Origin: Salinarimonas sp052380005
Lineage (GTDB): Bacteria; Pseudomonadota; Alphaproteobacteria; Rhizobiales; Beijerinckiaceae
DNA: 64,000 nt
Assembly (NCBI GenBank): GCA_052380005.1
Contig: JBQTCJ010000001.1
Direction: 5' to 3' (one strand)
Shown: positions 50,843 through 59,613 of the stretch, piece after piece
Numbering within the stretch: the first letter of the stretch is position 1
Layout of the letters: every line of letters begins with the position of its first letter
The notes under the pieces: generated by a model
Databases searched by the model: none
Told to the model about the DNA's origin: nothing
Seen by the model: only the letters and a program-made list of their open reading frames with translations
Translations under genes and position numbers: made by a program

Positions 50843-52588
50843 ATGAGTACAGCCAAGGCCGAGACGGCCAGCGCAGCCCCTGCGAACACGACGGGAGCGC
50901 ACCGCTTCGCGGCCGCTCTGCGCCGCCACGGCGTCGAGGTGGTCTTCGGCCAGTCGATCCCCTCCGCCCTGTTCCTCGCCGCGCCGCACCACGGCATCCG
51001 CCAGATCGGCTATCGGACGGAGAACGCGGGCGCCGCCATGGCGGACGCCTACGCCCGGGTCAGCCGTCGCGTGTCCGTCGTCACGGCCCAGAACGGCCCC
51101 GCGGCGACCCTCCTAGTCCCGGGCCTCGCGGAGGCGCTGAAGGCCTCGATCCCGATCGTGGCGATCGTGCAGGACGTGCACCGCGCGGCGACGGACAAGA
51201 ACGCCTTCCAGGAGCTCGACCACCTCGAGCTGTTCAAGGGCGCCGCGAAGTGGATCCGGCGGCTCGCCGAGGGCGACCGGATCGACGACTACGTCGACAT
51301 GGCCTTCACCGCCGCCGCCTCGGGCCGGCCCGGGCCCGCCGTGCTGATCGTGCCGATCGACCTGTTCGACGAGGCCGTGGGTCGCGCGGAACACCCGCGC
51401 TCCGCCGACCTCGGGCGCTGCCCGCTCGACCGCATCGGCCCCGACCCGATGGCGATCGCCCGGGCGGCGGACATCCTCGCATCCGCCGAGCGTCCCGTGA
51501 TCGTCGCCGGCGGCGGCGTTCACGTGTCGGGCGCCTGCGACGCGCTCGCGGCGCTGCAGGAGATCGCGAGCCTGCCGGTGGCGACGACGTCGATGGGCAA
51601 GGGCGCCGTGTCCGAGCGGCATCCCCTCACGATCGGGCCGGTCGGCTACTACATGGGAACGCGCGGGCGCACCAAGTTCCTGCGTGACCTGATCAGCGAG
51701 GCGGACGTCGTCCTCCTCGTCGGGAACCGGACGAACCAGAACGGCACCGACAGCTGGCAGCTCTATCCGCGCAACGCGCGCTACATCCACGTCGACGTCG
51801 ACCCCGTCGAGATCGGGCGCAACTACGAGGCGGACGTTCGGGTCGTCGGCGATGCGAGGCGCGCGCTCGAGGCCCTCGCCGCGGCGCTCGCCGAGCGCGA
51901 CCTGTCGCGCCGCGCCGCCGCGCGCGACGCGCTCGAGCAGCGCATCGCGACGGGGATCGCGGCGCATCGCGCCGAGGTCGCGCGCGCGGTCGACATGGAG
52001 GCGTCGCCCGTGCGCCCGGAGCGGCTGATGCGCGACATCGACGGCCTCATGCGGGAGGACGACATCGTCGTCGCCGACGCCAGCTACTCGTCGATATGGG
52101 TCGCCAATTTCCTGGAGGTGCGTCGGGCGGGCCAGCGCATCCTGACGCCGCGCGGGCTCGCGGGGCTCGGCTGGGGGCTGCCCTACGCGCTCGGCGCCAA
52201 GGCGGCGCGCCCGGAAGCGCGCGTGATGGCGGTCGTGGGCGACGGGGGCTTCGCCCACGTCTGGTCCGAGCTCGAGACCTCGCGCCGGATGCGGCTGCCG
52301 GTGGTCGTCATCGTGCTGAACAATCAGATCCTCGGCTACCAGAAGCACGCCGAGAAGGTGATCTGGGGCGACCACACGGACGTCGTCGACTTCGAGCCCG
52401 TCGATCACGCGGCGATCGCGCGTGCGTGCGGCGTCGCCGGCGTGCGCATCGAGGCGCCCGGCGACTTCCGGCCGGCGCTCGAAGCCGCCCTCGCCTCCGA
52501 CCAGACCACCGTCCTCGACGTCGTGACCGACGAGCGCGCCTACCCGCCGGTGACGATGTTCGAAGGCGATCGTCGCCTGGATTACTGA
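50843..52588 (+). CDS. ThDP-dependent enzyme (acetolactate synthase-like)
   Basis: This 581-residue ThDP enzyme has the three-domain pyruvate-oxidase layout. The cofactor-activating Glu about 60 is in YRTENAGAAMADAYAR, and the ThDP/Mg motif runs from GDGGF (about residue 467) to the LNN about 28 residues later. Because the Glu is present it is not glyoxylate carboligase, which has Val. The Gln/Phe region of true acetolactate synthases (NGPAATLLV here) is altered. It would decarboxylate a keto acid or ligate two carbonyls; the neighbouring DhaKL suggests a dihydroxyacetone-like product (inference). The ribosome site is GGAG. Confidence 0.88.
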   Translation: MSTAKAETASAAPANTTGAHRFAAALRRHGVEVVFGQSIPSALFLAAPHHGIRQIGYRTENAGAAMADAYARVSRRVSVVTAQNGPAATLLVPGLAEALKASIPIVAIVQDVHRAATDKNAFQELDHLELFKGAAKWIRRLAEGDRIDDYVDMAFTAAASGRPGPAVLIVPIDLFDEAVGRAEHPRSADLGRCPLDRIGPDPMAIARAADILASAERPVIVAGGGVHVSGACDALAALQEIASLPVATTSMGKGAVSERHPLTIGPVGYYMGTRGRTKFLRDLISEADVVLLVGNRTNQNGTDSWQLYPRNARYIHVDVDPVEIGRNYEADVRVVGDARRALEALAAALAERDLSRRAAARDALEQRIATGIAAHRAEVARAVDMEASPVRPERLMRDIDGLMREDDIVVADASYSSIWVANFLEVRRAGQRILTPRGLAGLGWGLPYALGAKAARPEARVMAVVGDGGFAHVWSELETSRRMRLPVVVIVLNNQILGYQKHAEKVIWGDHTDVVDFEPVDHAAIARACGVAGVRIEAPGDFRPALEAALASDQTTVLDVVTDERAYPPVTMFEGDRRLDY

Positions 52589-52605
52589 AAGGAAGGGCCG
52601 TGGGC

Positions 52606-53607
52606 ATGAAGAAGCTCGTCAACGACCCGGACGCATACGTCCCCGAGATGCTCGAGGGCCTCGTCGACGCCTATCCGTCCCTCTCCCTGGGCGGCGAGAG
52701 CGGCCGCTGCGTCTCGCGCAGCCGGCCGGCCCGCACGGGGAAGGTCGGCATCGCGTCCGGCGGCGGCTCCGGGCATCTGCCCCTCTTCACGGGCTATGTC
52801 GGCGAGGGGCTGCTCGACGCCTGCGCGGTCGGCAACGTCTTCGAGGGCCCGAGCGTGCAGGCGTGCGTCGACGCGATCCGCGCCGCCGATCGGGGCGCCG
52901 GCGTCCTCTGCCTGATCGGCAACTACGGCGGCGATCGCATGAACTTCGAGATGGCGTGCGACATGGTCGAGCTCGACGGCATCGCCACGCGGCTCGTGCT
53001 CGGCGCCGACGACGTCGCCAGCGCGCCGCCCGAGGAGGCCGAGAAGCGCCGCGGCGTCGCCGGGATCGTGCTTCTCTACAGGATCGCCGGCGCCGCCGCC
53101 GAGGCGGGGCTCGGCCTCGCCGAGGTCGAGGCGGTCACCCGCAAGGCGGCGCAGCGCACGCGCTCGATGGGCGTCGCGCTCTCGCCCTGCCGGCTTCCCG
53201 CGGCCTCGGAGCCCAACTTCACGCTGCCCGAGGGCGAGATGGAGATGGGCATGGGCATCCACGGGGAGCCCGGCATCCGGCGCGCGCCCGTGGCGCGCGC
53301 GGACGTGGTCGCCGACGCGCTGCTCGACCGCGTGACCGCCGAGCTGCCGCTCGCGGCCGGCGCTCGCGTCGCCGTTCTCGTCAACGGGCTGGGCGCCACG
53401 CCGCTGGAGGAGCTGCTCATCGTCTGGCGCCGGATCGCCCTGCGCCTGCGGGACATGGGGATCACGCCGGTCGCGCCGATGATCGGCAACTTCGTCACCT
53501 CCATGGAGATGGCCGGCGCATCCCTGTCGATCATGGCCCTCGACGACGAGCTGGAGCGCCTGCTCGCCGCGCCGGCCTCGTGCCCGTTCTGGCGGACCCC
53601 GTCATGA
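52606..53607 (+). CDS. dhaK: dihydroxyacetone kinase subunit DhaK
   Basis: This 333-residue DhaK protein has the substrate-binding SGGGSGHLPLFTGYVGEGLL segment and NYGGDRMNFEMA. The active-site His about 219 that forms the hemiaminal with the ketone is in MGMGIHGEPGI. It binds dihydroxyacetone or a related ketose for phosphorylation together with DhaL. No PTS DhaM gene is present, so ATP may be the donor. ATG 52606 follows GGAAGGG. It ends with the next gene overlapping by 4 bp. Erythrulose or another short ketose is an alternative substrate. Confidence 0.9.
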   Translation: MKKLVNDPDAYVPEMLEGLVDAYPSLSLGGESGRCVSRSRPARTGKVGIASGGGSGHLPLFTGYVGEGLLDACAVGNVFEGPSVQACVDAIRAADRGAGVLCLIGNYGGDRMNFEMACDMVELDGIATRLVLGADDVASAPPEEAEKRRGVAGIVLLYRIAGAAAEAGLGLAEVEAVTRKAAQRTRSMGVALSPCRLPAASEPNFTLPEGEMEMGMGIHGEPGIRRAPVARADVVADALLDRVTAELPLAAGARVAVLVNGLGATPLEELLIVWRRIALRLRDMGITPVAPMIGNFVTSMEMAGASLSIMALDDELERLLAAPASCPFWRTPS

Positions 53608-54215
53608 ACATCGCGCCCGCCACCCTCGCGGCCTTCGTCCGTCGCATGCGCGCCGCCGCCGACGCCGTCGAGCAGCGGCTCAACGCGGCCGACGCGAGGC
53701 TCGGCGACGGCGACACCGGCTCGATGCTGCGCCGCATCGCCAGGGCCATGGACGAGAGCGGGGCCGGCGAGGCCGCGGATCTCGGGGCCGCCGCGACGAT
53801 CCTCGCGCAGGCCGCGGCGCGGGAGACCGGCTCGAGCCTCGGCACGCTCGTCGCGACCGGGCTGATCTCGCTCGCCAAGGAGGCGCGCGCGCGCGACGGC
53901 GCGATCGACGCGCGCGATCTCGCGGTGATCGTCAGCCGGGCGCGCGACGCCATGGCCGCCCGCGGCCGGGCCGAGCGGGGGGACAAGACCGTCCTCGACA
54001 GCCTGGACGCCATCGCGCGCGCGCTCGACGAGGAGGGCCCCGGGCGCGGCGCCGCCGCGCGCGCTGCGCGCGAGGCGCTCGCGACGTTTCGCGACAGGCC
54101 CTGCCGCGTGGGTCGCGCCCGCATGTTCCCAGACCGCAGCACGGGTTCGGACGACCCCGGCATGCTCGCCGTCGCGCTCCTGCTCGAACACGAGGAACCG
54201 CCGCATGTCGCTTGA
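53604..54215 (+). CDS. dhaL: dihydroxyacetone kinase subunit DhaL
   Basis: This 203-residue DhaL protein supplies the ATP/Mg site, with aspartates in AADARLGDGDTGSML and in RGDKTVLDSLDA. The GSSLGTL segment is the conserved nucleotide loop. It completes a DhaK-DhaL kinase. The length matches DhaL (about 210). It overlaps DhaK by 4 bp and the MaoC-like gene by 11 bp. Confidence 0.9.
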   Translation: MNIAPATLAAFVRRMRAAADAVEQRLNAADARLGDGDTGSMLRRIARAMDESGAGEAADLGAAATILAQAAARETGSSLGTLVATGLISLAKEARARDGAIDARDLAVIVSRARDAMAARGRAERGDKTVLDSLDAIARALDEEGPGRGAAARAAREALATFRDRPCRVGRARMFPDRSTGSDDPGMLAVALLLEHEEPPHVA

Positions 54216-55242
54216 GAACGATGCCCACGCGTCGGGCGCCCGCGGGATCGACCGATCGCCTCGGCGCGACCTGACCGATCCGCGGCGTGCGATCGAGGTC
54301 GAGGATCTCGAGGCCGGCCTCAAGGAGCCGGTCTTCGAGAACCTCGCCATCCCGGAGGCGCTCGGCCCCGTCACCGTCACGGTCGACGATCACAAGATCA
54401 AGCGCTTCGCCTTCACGCAGGACGACTACGATCCCTGGACCCTCGACGCGAGCCCCTTCGGGGGTCGCCGCATCGGACACGCCTGCCTGCTCGGGAACGA
54501 CCTGCTGCAGCTCTTCACGCTCGTCTATGCCGGCTCGAAGACGGTCGGGTTCCACACCGAGGAGCAGATGTGGTTCGACAGCCCGGTCTTCCTCGGGGAA
54601 CGCGTGACGCTCGAGGGCGCCTATGTCGAGGCCTACGAGCGCCGCGGCCAGGGCTACGTCGTGATGGAGGCCCGGGCGACCGGCGAGGACGGTCGCTCGA
54701 TCGTACGTCATCGCGGCGTCGAGATCCTCAGGACCGTGCCGGGCGCCGTCGCGGGGCGCGGCGAGGGGACCCCCGATCGCAAGGTCACGGGCGAGGTCCC
54801 GGCCGACGCCCGGATCGTCGCGCGCGTCGACGGCGACGTCCGCGAGGGCGATGTCCTCGCATCGATGGACAAGACGTTCACCGCGGAGCAGGCGGCCGTG
54901 TTCTCCCGGATCGGGGAATACGTCCGCAACATCCACAACGATCTCGCCATCGCGCGCGCCGGACGGCTGCGCGTCCCGATCGTGCAGGGACAGCAGCAGG
55001 TGGGCTTTCTCGGCCAATACCTCACGGCCGCGTTCGGGCGGGACTTCTTCACTTCCGGTTGGCTGCGCGTGAAGTTCGTCAACACGCTGGAGGTGTTCGA
55101 GCCGATCCGCGCGACGGCTCTGGTGACCAAGGTCGAGCGCGTGCCGGAGGGCGTCCGGGTCGATGTCGACCTGTGGATCCGCCGGCTGTGCGACGGGAAG
55201 CTCACCACCGTCGGGTGGGGCAGCTGCACCGTGAAGGCGTGA
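54205..55242 (+). CDS. MaoC-family double-hotdog dehydratase-like protein
   Basis: This 345-residue protein contains two MaoC-type hotdog domains, about residues 50-165 and 205-345. The first has YDPWTLDASPFGGRRIGHAC, where Asp and His line the hydratase site. The second has RIGEYVRNIHNDLAIAR. This family hydrates or dehydrates acyl-CoA or related esters. It is out of place beside kinase genes unless the ketone comes from a branched acid, so its substrate is uncertain. The gene overlaps DhaL by 11 bp and is followed by three perfect stem-loops. Confidence 0.82.
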   Translation: MSLENDAHASGARGIDRSPRRDLTDPRRAIEVEDLEAGLKEPVFENLAIPEALGPVTVTVDDHKIKRFAFTQDDYDPWTLDASPFGGRRIGHACLLGNDLLQLFTLVYAGSKTVGFHTEEQMWFDSPVFLGERVTLEGAYVEAYERRGQGYVVMEARATGEDGRSIVRHRGVEILRTVPGAVAGRGEGTPDRKVTGEVPADARIVARVDGDVREGDVLASMDKTFTAEQAAVFSRIGEYVRNIHNDLAIARAGRLRVPIVQGQQQVGFLGQYLTAAFGRDFFTSGWLRVKFVNTLEVFEPIRATALVTKVERVPEGVRVDVDLWIRRLCDGKLTTVGWGSCTVKA

Positions 55243-55248
55243 TGCCGC

Positions 55249-55327
55249 GCGCACCGAACGGTGCGCCGGACCACTCGGCTCGCGGCCGAAGAGCCGCGAG
55301 CGTCGAGGCGCCGCTCCCGAGCGGCGC
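55249..55327 (+). other. three consecutive perfect stem-loops before dctP
   Basis: Three perfect inverted repeats lie in series: 55249-55266 (GCGCACCG, 2-nt centre), 55278-55301 (GCTCGCGGC, 6-nt loop) and 55308-55327 (GCGCCGCTC, 2-nt centre). They occupy most of the gap between MaoC and the TRAP binding-protein gene. None is followed by a T-run. They probably act on mRNA stability, partial termination or translation of dctP. Confidence 0.6.
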
Positions 55328-55377
55328 ACGAGCCGGGCGCGAGCCCTGTCACGAATCATAAGCTGGAGGAAACGATC

Positions 55378-56391
55378 ATGACGCGTTCCAAGATCATCGA
55401 GGCCGCCATCCGCGGCGGCGTCGCCGTTCTCGCAGCCGGGTCCCTCGTCGGCCCGGCCATGGCGCAGACCCACACGTTCCGGCTCTCGAACCTCTATCCC
55501 GAGAACCACCCGATGTGCATCCAGACCAACAACTTCGCCCAGTTCGTCCGGGAGGGGACGAACGGCGAGATCGAGATCGAGGTCTTCTGCAACAACCAGC
55601 TGGGCAACGAGCGCGAGGCGTCCGAAGCCGTCCGGCGCGGCTCGATCGACATGGTGATGAGCGGCGGCGGCGGCCTGGGCCGCTTCGTGCCGGAGCTCTA
55701 CGTGCTGGAGCTGCCGTTCCTGTATCCCGAGATGCGCGCCATCAACACGGTCACCTGGGCGGTCGTCGACGAGATCAACGCGCTCGCCAACGATCGCGGC
55801 TACGAGATCCTCGGCTTCGGCTACGAGGGCCCCCGCAGCATCAACTCCGTCGAGCATTTCGACACGCTCGAGGAGATGCAGGGATACAAGCTGCGCATTC
55901 CCGAGGCGCCGCTCTACGTGGGCATGGCGCGCGCGCTCGGCGCGGTGCCTACGCCGACGGCGTTCAGCGAGGCCTACACGTCGCTCCAGACGGGCGTGGC
56001 CGACGGGATGGAATCGGGACCGAGCACGACCTTCAACAACAAGTTCTTCGAGGTCGCGCCCTACTACGTCCAGACCGAGCACATCGTGAACCCGTGCTAC
56101 CTCGCGATCAATCTGGGCCTGTTCGAGAGCCTGTCCGAGGAGCATCGGGAGGTGCTGCGCGAGGCCGGACGGCGGTCCACCGACATCATGCTCGAGGACG
56201 TCATCGCGTCCAACGACGAGGTGATGGCGCAGATGAAGGAGCAGGGCCTGACGGTCGTCCCGCTCGCGCCCGGGGAGGCCGAGAAGTTCCGCGAGGTGCT
56301 GCGCCCCTTCGGCGAGGAATACGCGAGCAGCATCAACGCGGACGCCGTCGACCTCCTCGCGAAGGTGCGCGACGCGCTCGCTGCGCAGTGA
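55378..56391 (+). CDS. TRAP transporter solute-binding protein (DctP family)
   Basis: This 337-residue periplasmic protein has a Sec signal ending LVGPAMAQT. The DctP fold is seen in RLSNLYPENHPMCIQTNNFA, GIQ-type strands and the conserved EAYTSLQTGVADGMESGP, with the ligand Arg in KLRIPEAPLYV. GGAGG precedes ATG 55378. It binds a carboxylate or related acid for the DctQM permease. Stem-loops on both sides of the gene fit the usual need for more binding protein than permease. Confidence 0.92.
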   Translation: MTRSKIIEAAIRGGVAVLAAGSLVGPAMAQTHTFRLSNLYPENHPMCIQTNNFAQFVREGTNGEIEIEVFCNNQLGNEREASEAVRRGSIDMVMSGGGGLGRFVPELYVLELPFLYPEMRAINTVTWAVVDEINALANDRGYEILGFGYEGPRSINSVEHFDTLEEMQGYKLRIPEAPLYVGMARALGAVPTPTAFSEAYTSLQTGVADGMESGPSTTFNNKFFEVAPYYVQTEHIVNPCYLAINLGLFESLSEEHREVLREAGRRSTDIMLEDVIASNDEVMAQMKEQGLTVVPLAPGEAEKFREVLRPFGEEYASSINADAVDLLAKVRDALAAQ

Positions 56392-56396
56392 TCGCG

Positions 56397-56426
56397 CCGG
56401 GGCGGCGCGCGCGCGTGTCGCCCCGG
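56397..56426 (+). other. stem-loop between dctP and dctQ
   Basis: CCGGGGCG and CGCCCCGG form an 8-bp stem with a 14-nt loop just after the dctP stop. It has no T-run. It may limit read-through into the permease genes or protect the 3' end of dctP mRNA. Confidence 0.45.
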
Positions 56427-56479
56427 AGCCCGCCGCGGGAGGCCCGGCCTCTCGCGGCTCCCCGAGCGTGGAGGCCGCC

Positions 56480-56965
56480 GTGTCGCTGATCGTCAAGGCA
56501 TTGAAGCCGATCATCGTGTTCCTGTTCCTGCTGATGACGCTGATCACCTTCGCGGCGACGGTCGCCCGGCTGTTCCCGGTCTTGCCGAGCCTCTACTGGG
56601 CGGGCGAGGCGACGCGCTATCTCAACTTCTGGATCACGTGCCTCGGCATCGGCATCGCGCTCCATCTCGGCGCGCATTTCAGCATGACGATGCTCGTCGA
56701 CGCCCTGCCGCGGCCCCTGCAGCGTGCGGCGGCGGTCGCGAGCCACGTCGGCGTCCTCGTGCTGGCCGCGGTGCTGATCTACTACGGCATCGACATGATG
56801 GCCTGGAACTTCGATCAGCTCTCCGCCGCGATGGAGGTGCCGATGTCGTACGTCTACGCGGGCATCCCCGTCTGCGGCGCGCTCGTCCTCGTCCAGACGC
56901 TGATCTCGCTCGTCGGCGTCCTGCGGGGCCGCGACGGCCGGCGGCCGGAGGGCGCCGCGCCATGA
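56480..56965 (+). CDS. TRAP transporter small permease (DctQ family)
   Basis: This 161-residue protein has four predicted helices, typical of DctQ. They run from IVKALKPIIVFLFLLMTLIT through TRYLNFWITCLGIGIALHLG to the C-terminal helix. GTG 56480 is preferred over GTG 56468 because GGAGG lies 5 bp before it. It overlaps the large permease gene by 4 bp. It binds the large subunit and stabilises the transporter. Confidence 0.87.
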   Translation: MSLIVKALKPIIVFLFLLMTLITFAATVARLFPVLPSLYWAGEATRYLNFWITCLGIGIALHLGAHFSMTMLVDALPRPLQRAAAVASHVGVLVLAAVLIYYGIDMMAWNFDQLSAAMEVPMSYVYAGIPVCGALVLVQTLISLVGVLRGRDGRRPEGAAP

Positions 56966-58269
56966 CGATCACGATCCTCTTCGTCTGCTTCTTCGCGCTG
57001 CTCGCCTTCGGCATGCCGATCGCCTTCGCCGTGGGCGTCGCGTCCCTCGTCATCATCGCCTTCGACCCGGCGATGATCGCCTACGTCGTCACGTCGAAGT
57101 TCTTCGCCGGCATCGACTCCTTCACGCTGCTGGCGATCCCCTTCTTCATCTTCGCCGGAGAGCTCTGCACGGCGAGCGGGCTGACCGGACGCATCGTCCG
57201 CTTCGCCGATGTCCTGGTGGGCCGGTTCTTCCGCGTCGGCCTCGCCTACGTGAACATCCTCTCGAGCATGATCTTCGCGGGCGTCTCGGGCTCGATCACC
57301 GCCGACAGCGCGGCGATGGGATCGCTCCTGATCCCCTCGATGAAGAAGGCCGGCTACGACGCCGACTACGCCGTCGCCGTCACCGCGACGTCCGGGACGA
57401 TCGGCGCGCTCATTCCCCCGAGCATCCTCATGGTGCTCTACGGGTCCCTCACGAGCCTGTCCGTCGGGCAGCTCTTCCTCGGGGGCATCATCCCCGGCTT
57501 CCTCTTCGGCTTCGCCCTGATGGCCGTCGCCTACGTCGTCGGGCGCGCCCGCGGCTACGATTTCCGCGTGTCCGACGTCGCGGCGTCCGACGGGCCGTAC
57601 TGGAAGGAGCTGCTCGTCTCCTTCCGCGACGCGTCGATCGCGCTCGTCATCCCGCTGATCATCGTGGGCGGCATCGTCGGCGGCTTCGCCACGCCCACCG
57701 AGGCGGGCGTCCTCGCGGTCGCCTGCGCCATGATCGCCGGGCTCTTCTTCTACCGCACGCTCGGCTGGCCGGAGATCTACGAGGCCTCCTACCGCACGGC
57801 CGTCCTCACGGCCGTGGTCATGGCCATCATCGCCTTCTCGACGCTGTTCTCGGACATCCTGACCCGCAACCAGTTCCAGACCTGGCTGCTGGAGAACATC
57901 GGCCTCGTCAGCGAGAACCGCTACGTCCACCTGACGATCATCCTCCTGATGCTCTTCGTCCTCGGCTTCGTGCTCGACGTGACGGCGATGCTGATCATGT
58001 TCGCGGCTCCGCTCGCGGCGATCGGCGTGACGCTCGGCTTCGATCCGATCCACTTCGGCGTCATCATCGTCATGGTGTCGCTGCTCGGCGCCTGCACGCC
58101 GCCCGTCGGGACCCTGCTGCTGATCGGCTGCAGCATCGCCGGCATACCCCTCAACAAGGTGGTGATCACCACGGGCTGGTTCGTGGGTGCGCAGCTGCTC
58201 GTCTGCGTGTTCCTGATGTTCGTTCCCGAGGCGATCACCTGGATCCCGAGCCTCGTCTTCGGCCGCTGA
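56962..58269 (+). CDS. TRAP transporter large permease (DctM family)
   Basis: This 435-residue DctM-family permease has about 11-12 helices. Conserved segments are FAGVSGSITADSAAMGSLLI and ATSGTIGALIPPSILMVLYG in the first half, then GGFATPTEAGVLAVACA and LGACTPPVGTLLLIGCSIAG in the second. It uses a sodium gradient to import the ligand delivered by DctP. It is followed 46 bp later by a CoA transferase, which suggests that the imported acid is activated to a CoA thioester. Confidence 0.93.
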   Translation: MTITILFVCFFALLAFGMPIAFAVGVASLVIIAFDPAMIAYVVTSKFFAGIDSFTLLAIPFFIFAGELCTASGLTGRIVRFADVLVGRFFRVGLAYVNILSSMIFAGVSGSITADSAAMGSLLIPSMKKAGYDADYAVAVTATSGTIGALIPPSILMVLYGSLTSLSVGQLFLGGIIPGFLFGFALMAVAYVVGRARGYDFRVSDVAASDGPYWKELLVSFRDASIALVIPLIIVGGIVGGFATPTEAGVLAVACAMIAGLFFYRTLGWPEIYEASYRTAVLTAVVMAIIAFSTLFSDILTRNQFQTWLLENIGLVSENRYVHLTIILLMLFVLGFVLDVTAMLIMFAAPLAAIGVTLGFDPIHFGVIIVMVSLLGACTPPVGTLLLIGCSIAGIPLNKVVITTGWFVGAQLLVCVFLMFVPEAITWIPSLVFGR

Positions 58270-58315
58270 CCCCGCCGTCGTCCCCGTTCACGCCCCCGCC
58301 CGAGAGTGACGCTCC

Positions 58316-59503
58316 ATGCAAGCGCTGAAGAACCTCAAGGTCCTCGACCTCTCCCGCTACATCGCCGGCCCGAATTGCGGCATGATCCTGGCCGACCAGG
58401 GCGCCGACGTGATCAAGGTCGAGAGCCCGGGCCGCGGCGAGGAGACGCGCATCCTTCCGCCGAAGATCGGCGATCACGCGATCTACCCGCTCGTCTTCAA
58501 CCGCAACAAGCGGGCGATGACGCTGAACTTCCGCAGCCCGGAGGGCCAGGAGCTGCTGCGCGCGCTGATCGACGAGGCCGACGTCGTCATCGAGAACTTC
58601 CGTCCCGGCACGCTCGAGAAGATGGGCTGCGACTGGGAGACCCTGCGGTCCCGCAACGAGCGGCTCATCCTCCTGCGCATCTCGGGATACGGCCAGACCG
58701 GGCCCTGGAGCCGCAAGCCCTGCTTCGACGCGATCGCGCAGGCGGGGGGCGGGATCATGGAGCTCACCGGCGAGGCCGGAGGCGCGCCGTTGCCCGCGGG
58801 AACCTTCATCGTCGACTACGTGACCTCGCTCTACGCGGCCATCGGCGTCCTGTCCGCGGTCGAAGCGCGCCACGGGACCGGGAAGGGTCAGCTGATCGAC
58901 CTCGCGATGCTCGACTGCACCGTGTCCCTGCTGATGACCGCGATCCCGGAATACGCGCTGACCGGCCGCGAGCTGACCCGGGGCGGAAGCCGTGATCGCT
59001 ACTCGACCCCCGCGGCGAACTTCCAGTGCGAGGACGGTCGCTGGGTGCACATCAACGCGGGGAGCGACAGCCTCTTCCCCCGTTTCGCCGAGGCGGCGGG
59101 CCTCGGCCACCTCCTCGACGACCCGCGCTTCTCGACGAACGGCGCGCGGATGGAGCGCATCCCGGAGGTGGAGGCGATCGTCGCCGCATGGACGCTCGAA
59201 CGCGAGTCGGACGAGGTCCTGCGCATCATGGATGCCGCCGGCGTGCCCTGCGGCAAGGTCGCGGCGATCGGCGACCTCTTCGCGAACGAGCAGCTGCGCG
59301 CGCGCGAGCAGCTGATGGAGGTGTTCAACCCCGCCTACGGCAGCCTCACGATGGCCGGCATCCCGATCAAGCTCGGCGACACGCCCGGCACCCTGCGCTA
59401 CCCGCCGCCGGTGGTGGGCGAGCATACCGACGAGGTGCTGCGGGACTGGCTCGGCTACCAGGCGGACGACATCGCGCGCCTCCGCGCCGCGAGCGCCGTC
59501 TAG
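58316..59503 (+). CDS. type III (CaiB/BaiF) CoA transferase
   Basis: This 395-residue family III CoA transferase opens LKVLDLSRYIAGPNCGMILA. It has the catalytic Asp in KPCFDAIAQAGGGIMELTGE (about residue 144) and ends with MAGIPIKLGDTPGTLR. The family moves CoA to or between carboxylic acids. It lies after DctM and before a palindromic repeat that probably ends the operon. It is only distantly similar to the one at 22804, so they serve different acids. Confidence 0.9.
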   Translation: MQALKNLKVLDLSRYIAGPNCGMILADQGADVIKVESPGRGEETRILPPKIGDHAIYPLVFNRNKRAMTLNFRSPEGQELLRALIDEADVVIENFRPGTLEKMGCDWETLRSRNERLILLRISGYGQTGPWSRKPCFDAIAQAGGGIMELTGEAGGAPLPAGTFIVDYVTSLYAAIGVLSAVEARHGTGKGQLIDLAMLDCTVSLLMTAIPEYALTGRELTRGGSRDRYSTPAANFQCEDGRWVHINAGSDSLFPRFAEAAGLGHLLDDPRFSTNGARMERIPEVEAIVAAWTLERESDEVLRIMDAAGVPCGKVAAIGDLFANEQLRAREQLMEVFNPAYGSLTMAGIPIKLGDTPGTLRYPPPVVGEHTDEVLRDWLGYQADDIARLRAASAV

Positions 59504-59551
59504 AGCATGATCCCACCAAGTGGAATCCGGTTGGTGGACGAGATCATGCTC
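59503..59551. repeat. REP/RIME-like palindromic element
   Basis: GAGCATGATC (59503-59512) and GATCATGCTC (59542-59551) form the ends of a hairpin, with CCACCAA and TTGGTGG pairing inside. The end sequence matches a palindromic repeat seen in many Rhizobiales genomes. It begins at the CoA transferase stop codon and probably also ends transcription there. Only one copy is in this window. Confidence 0.65.
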
Positions 59552-59613
59552 CGAGGGCGAGTCTGGAGCAGGTCCCTGCGAGCGGAGGCCGGTCGCGGGA
59601 CGTCGCCGCCGGT

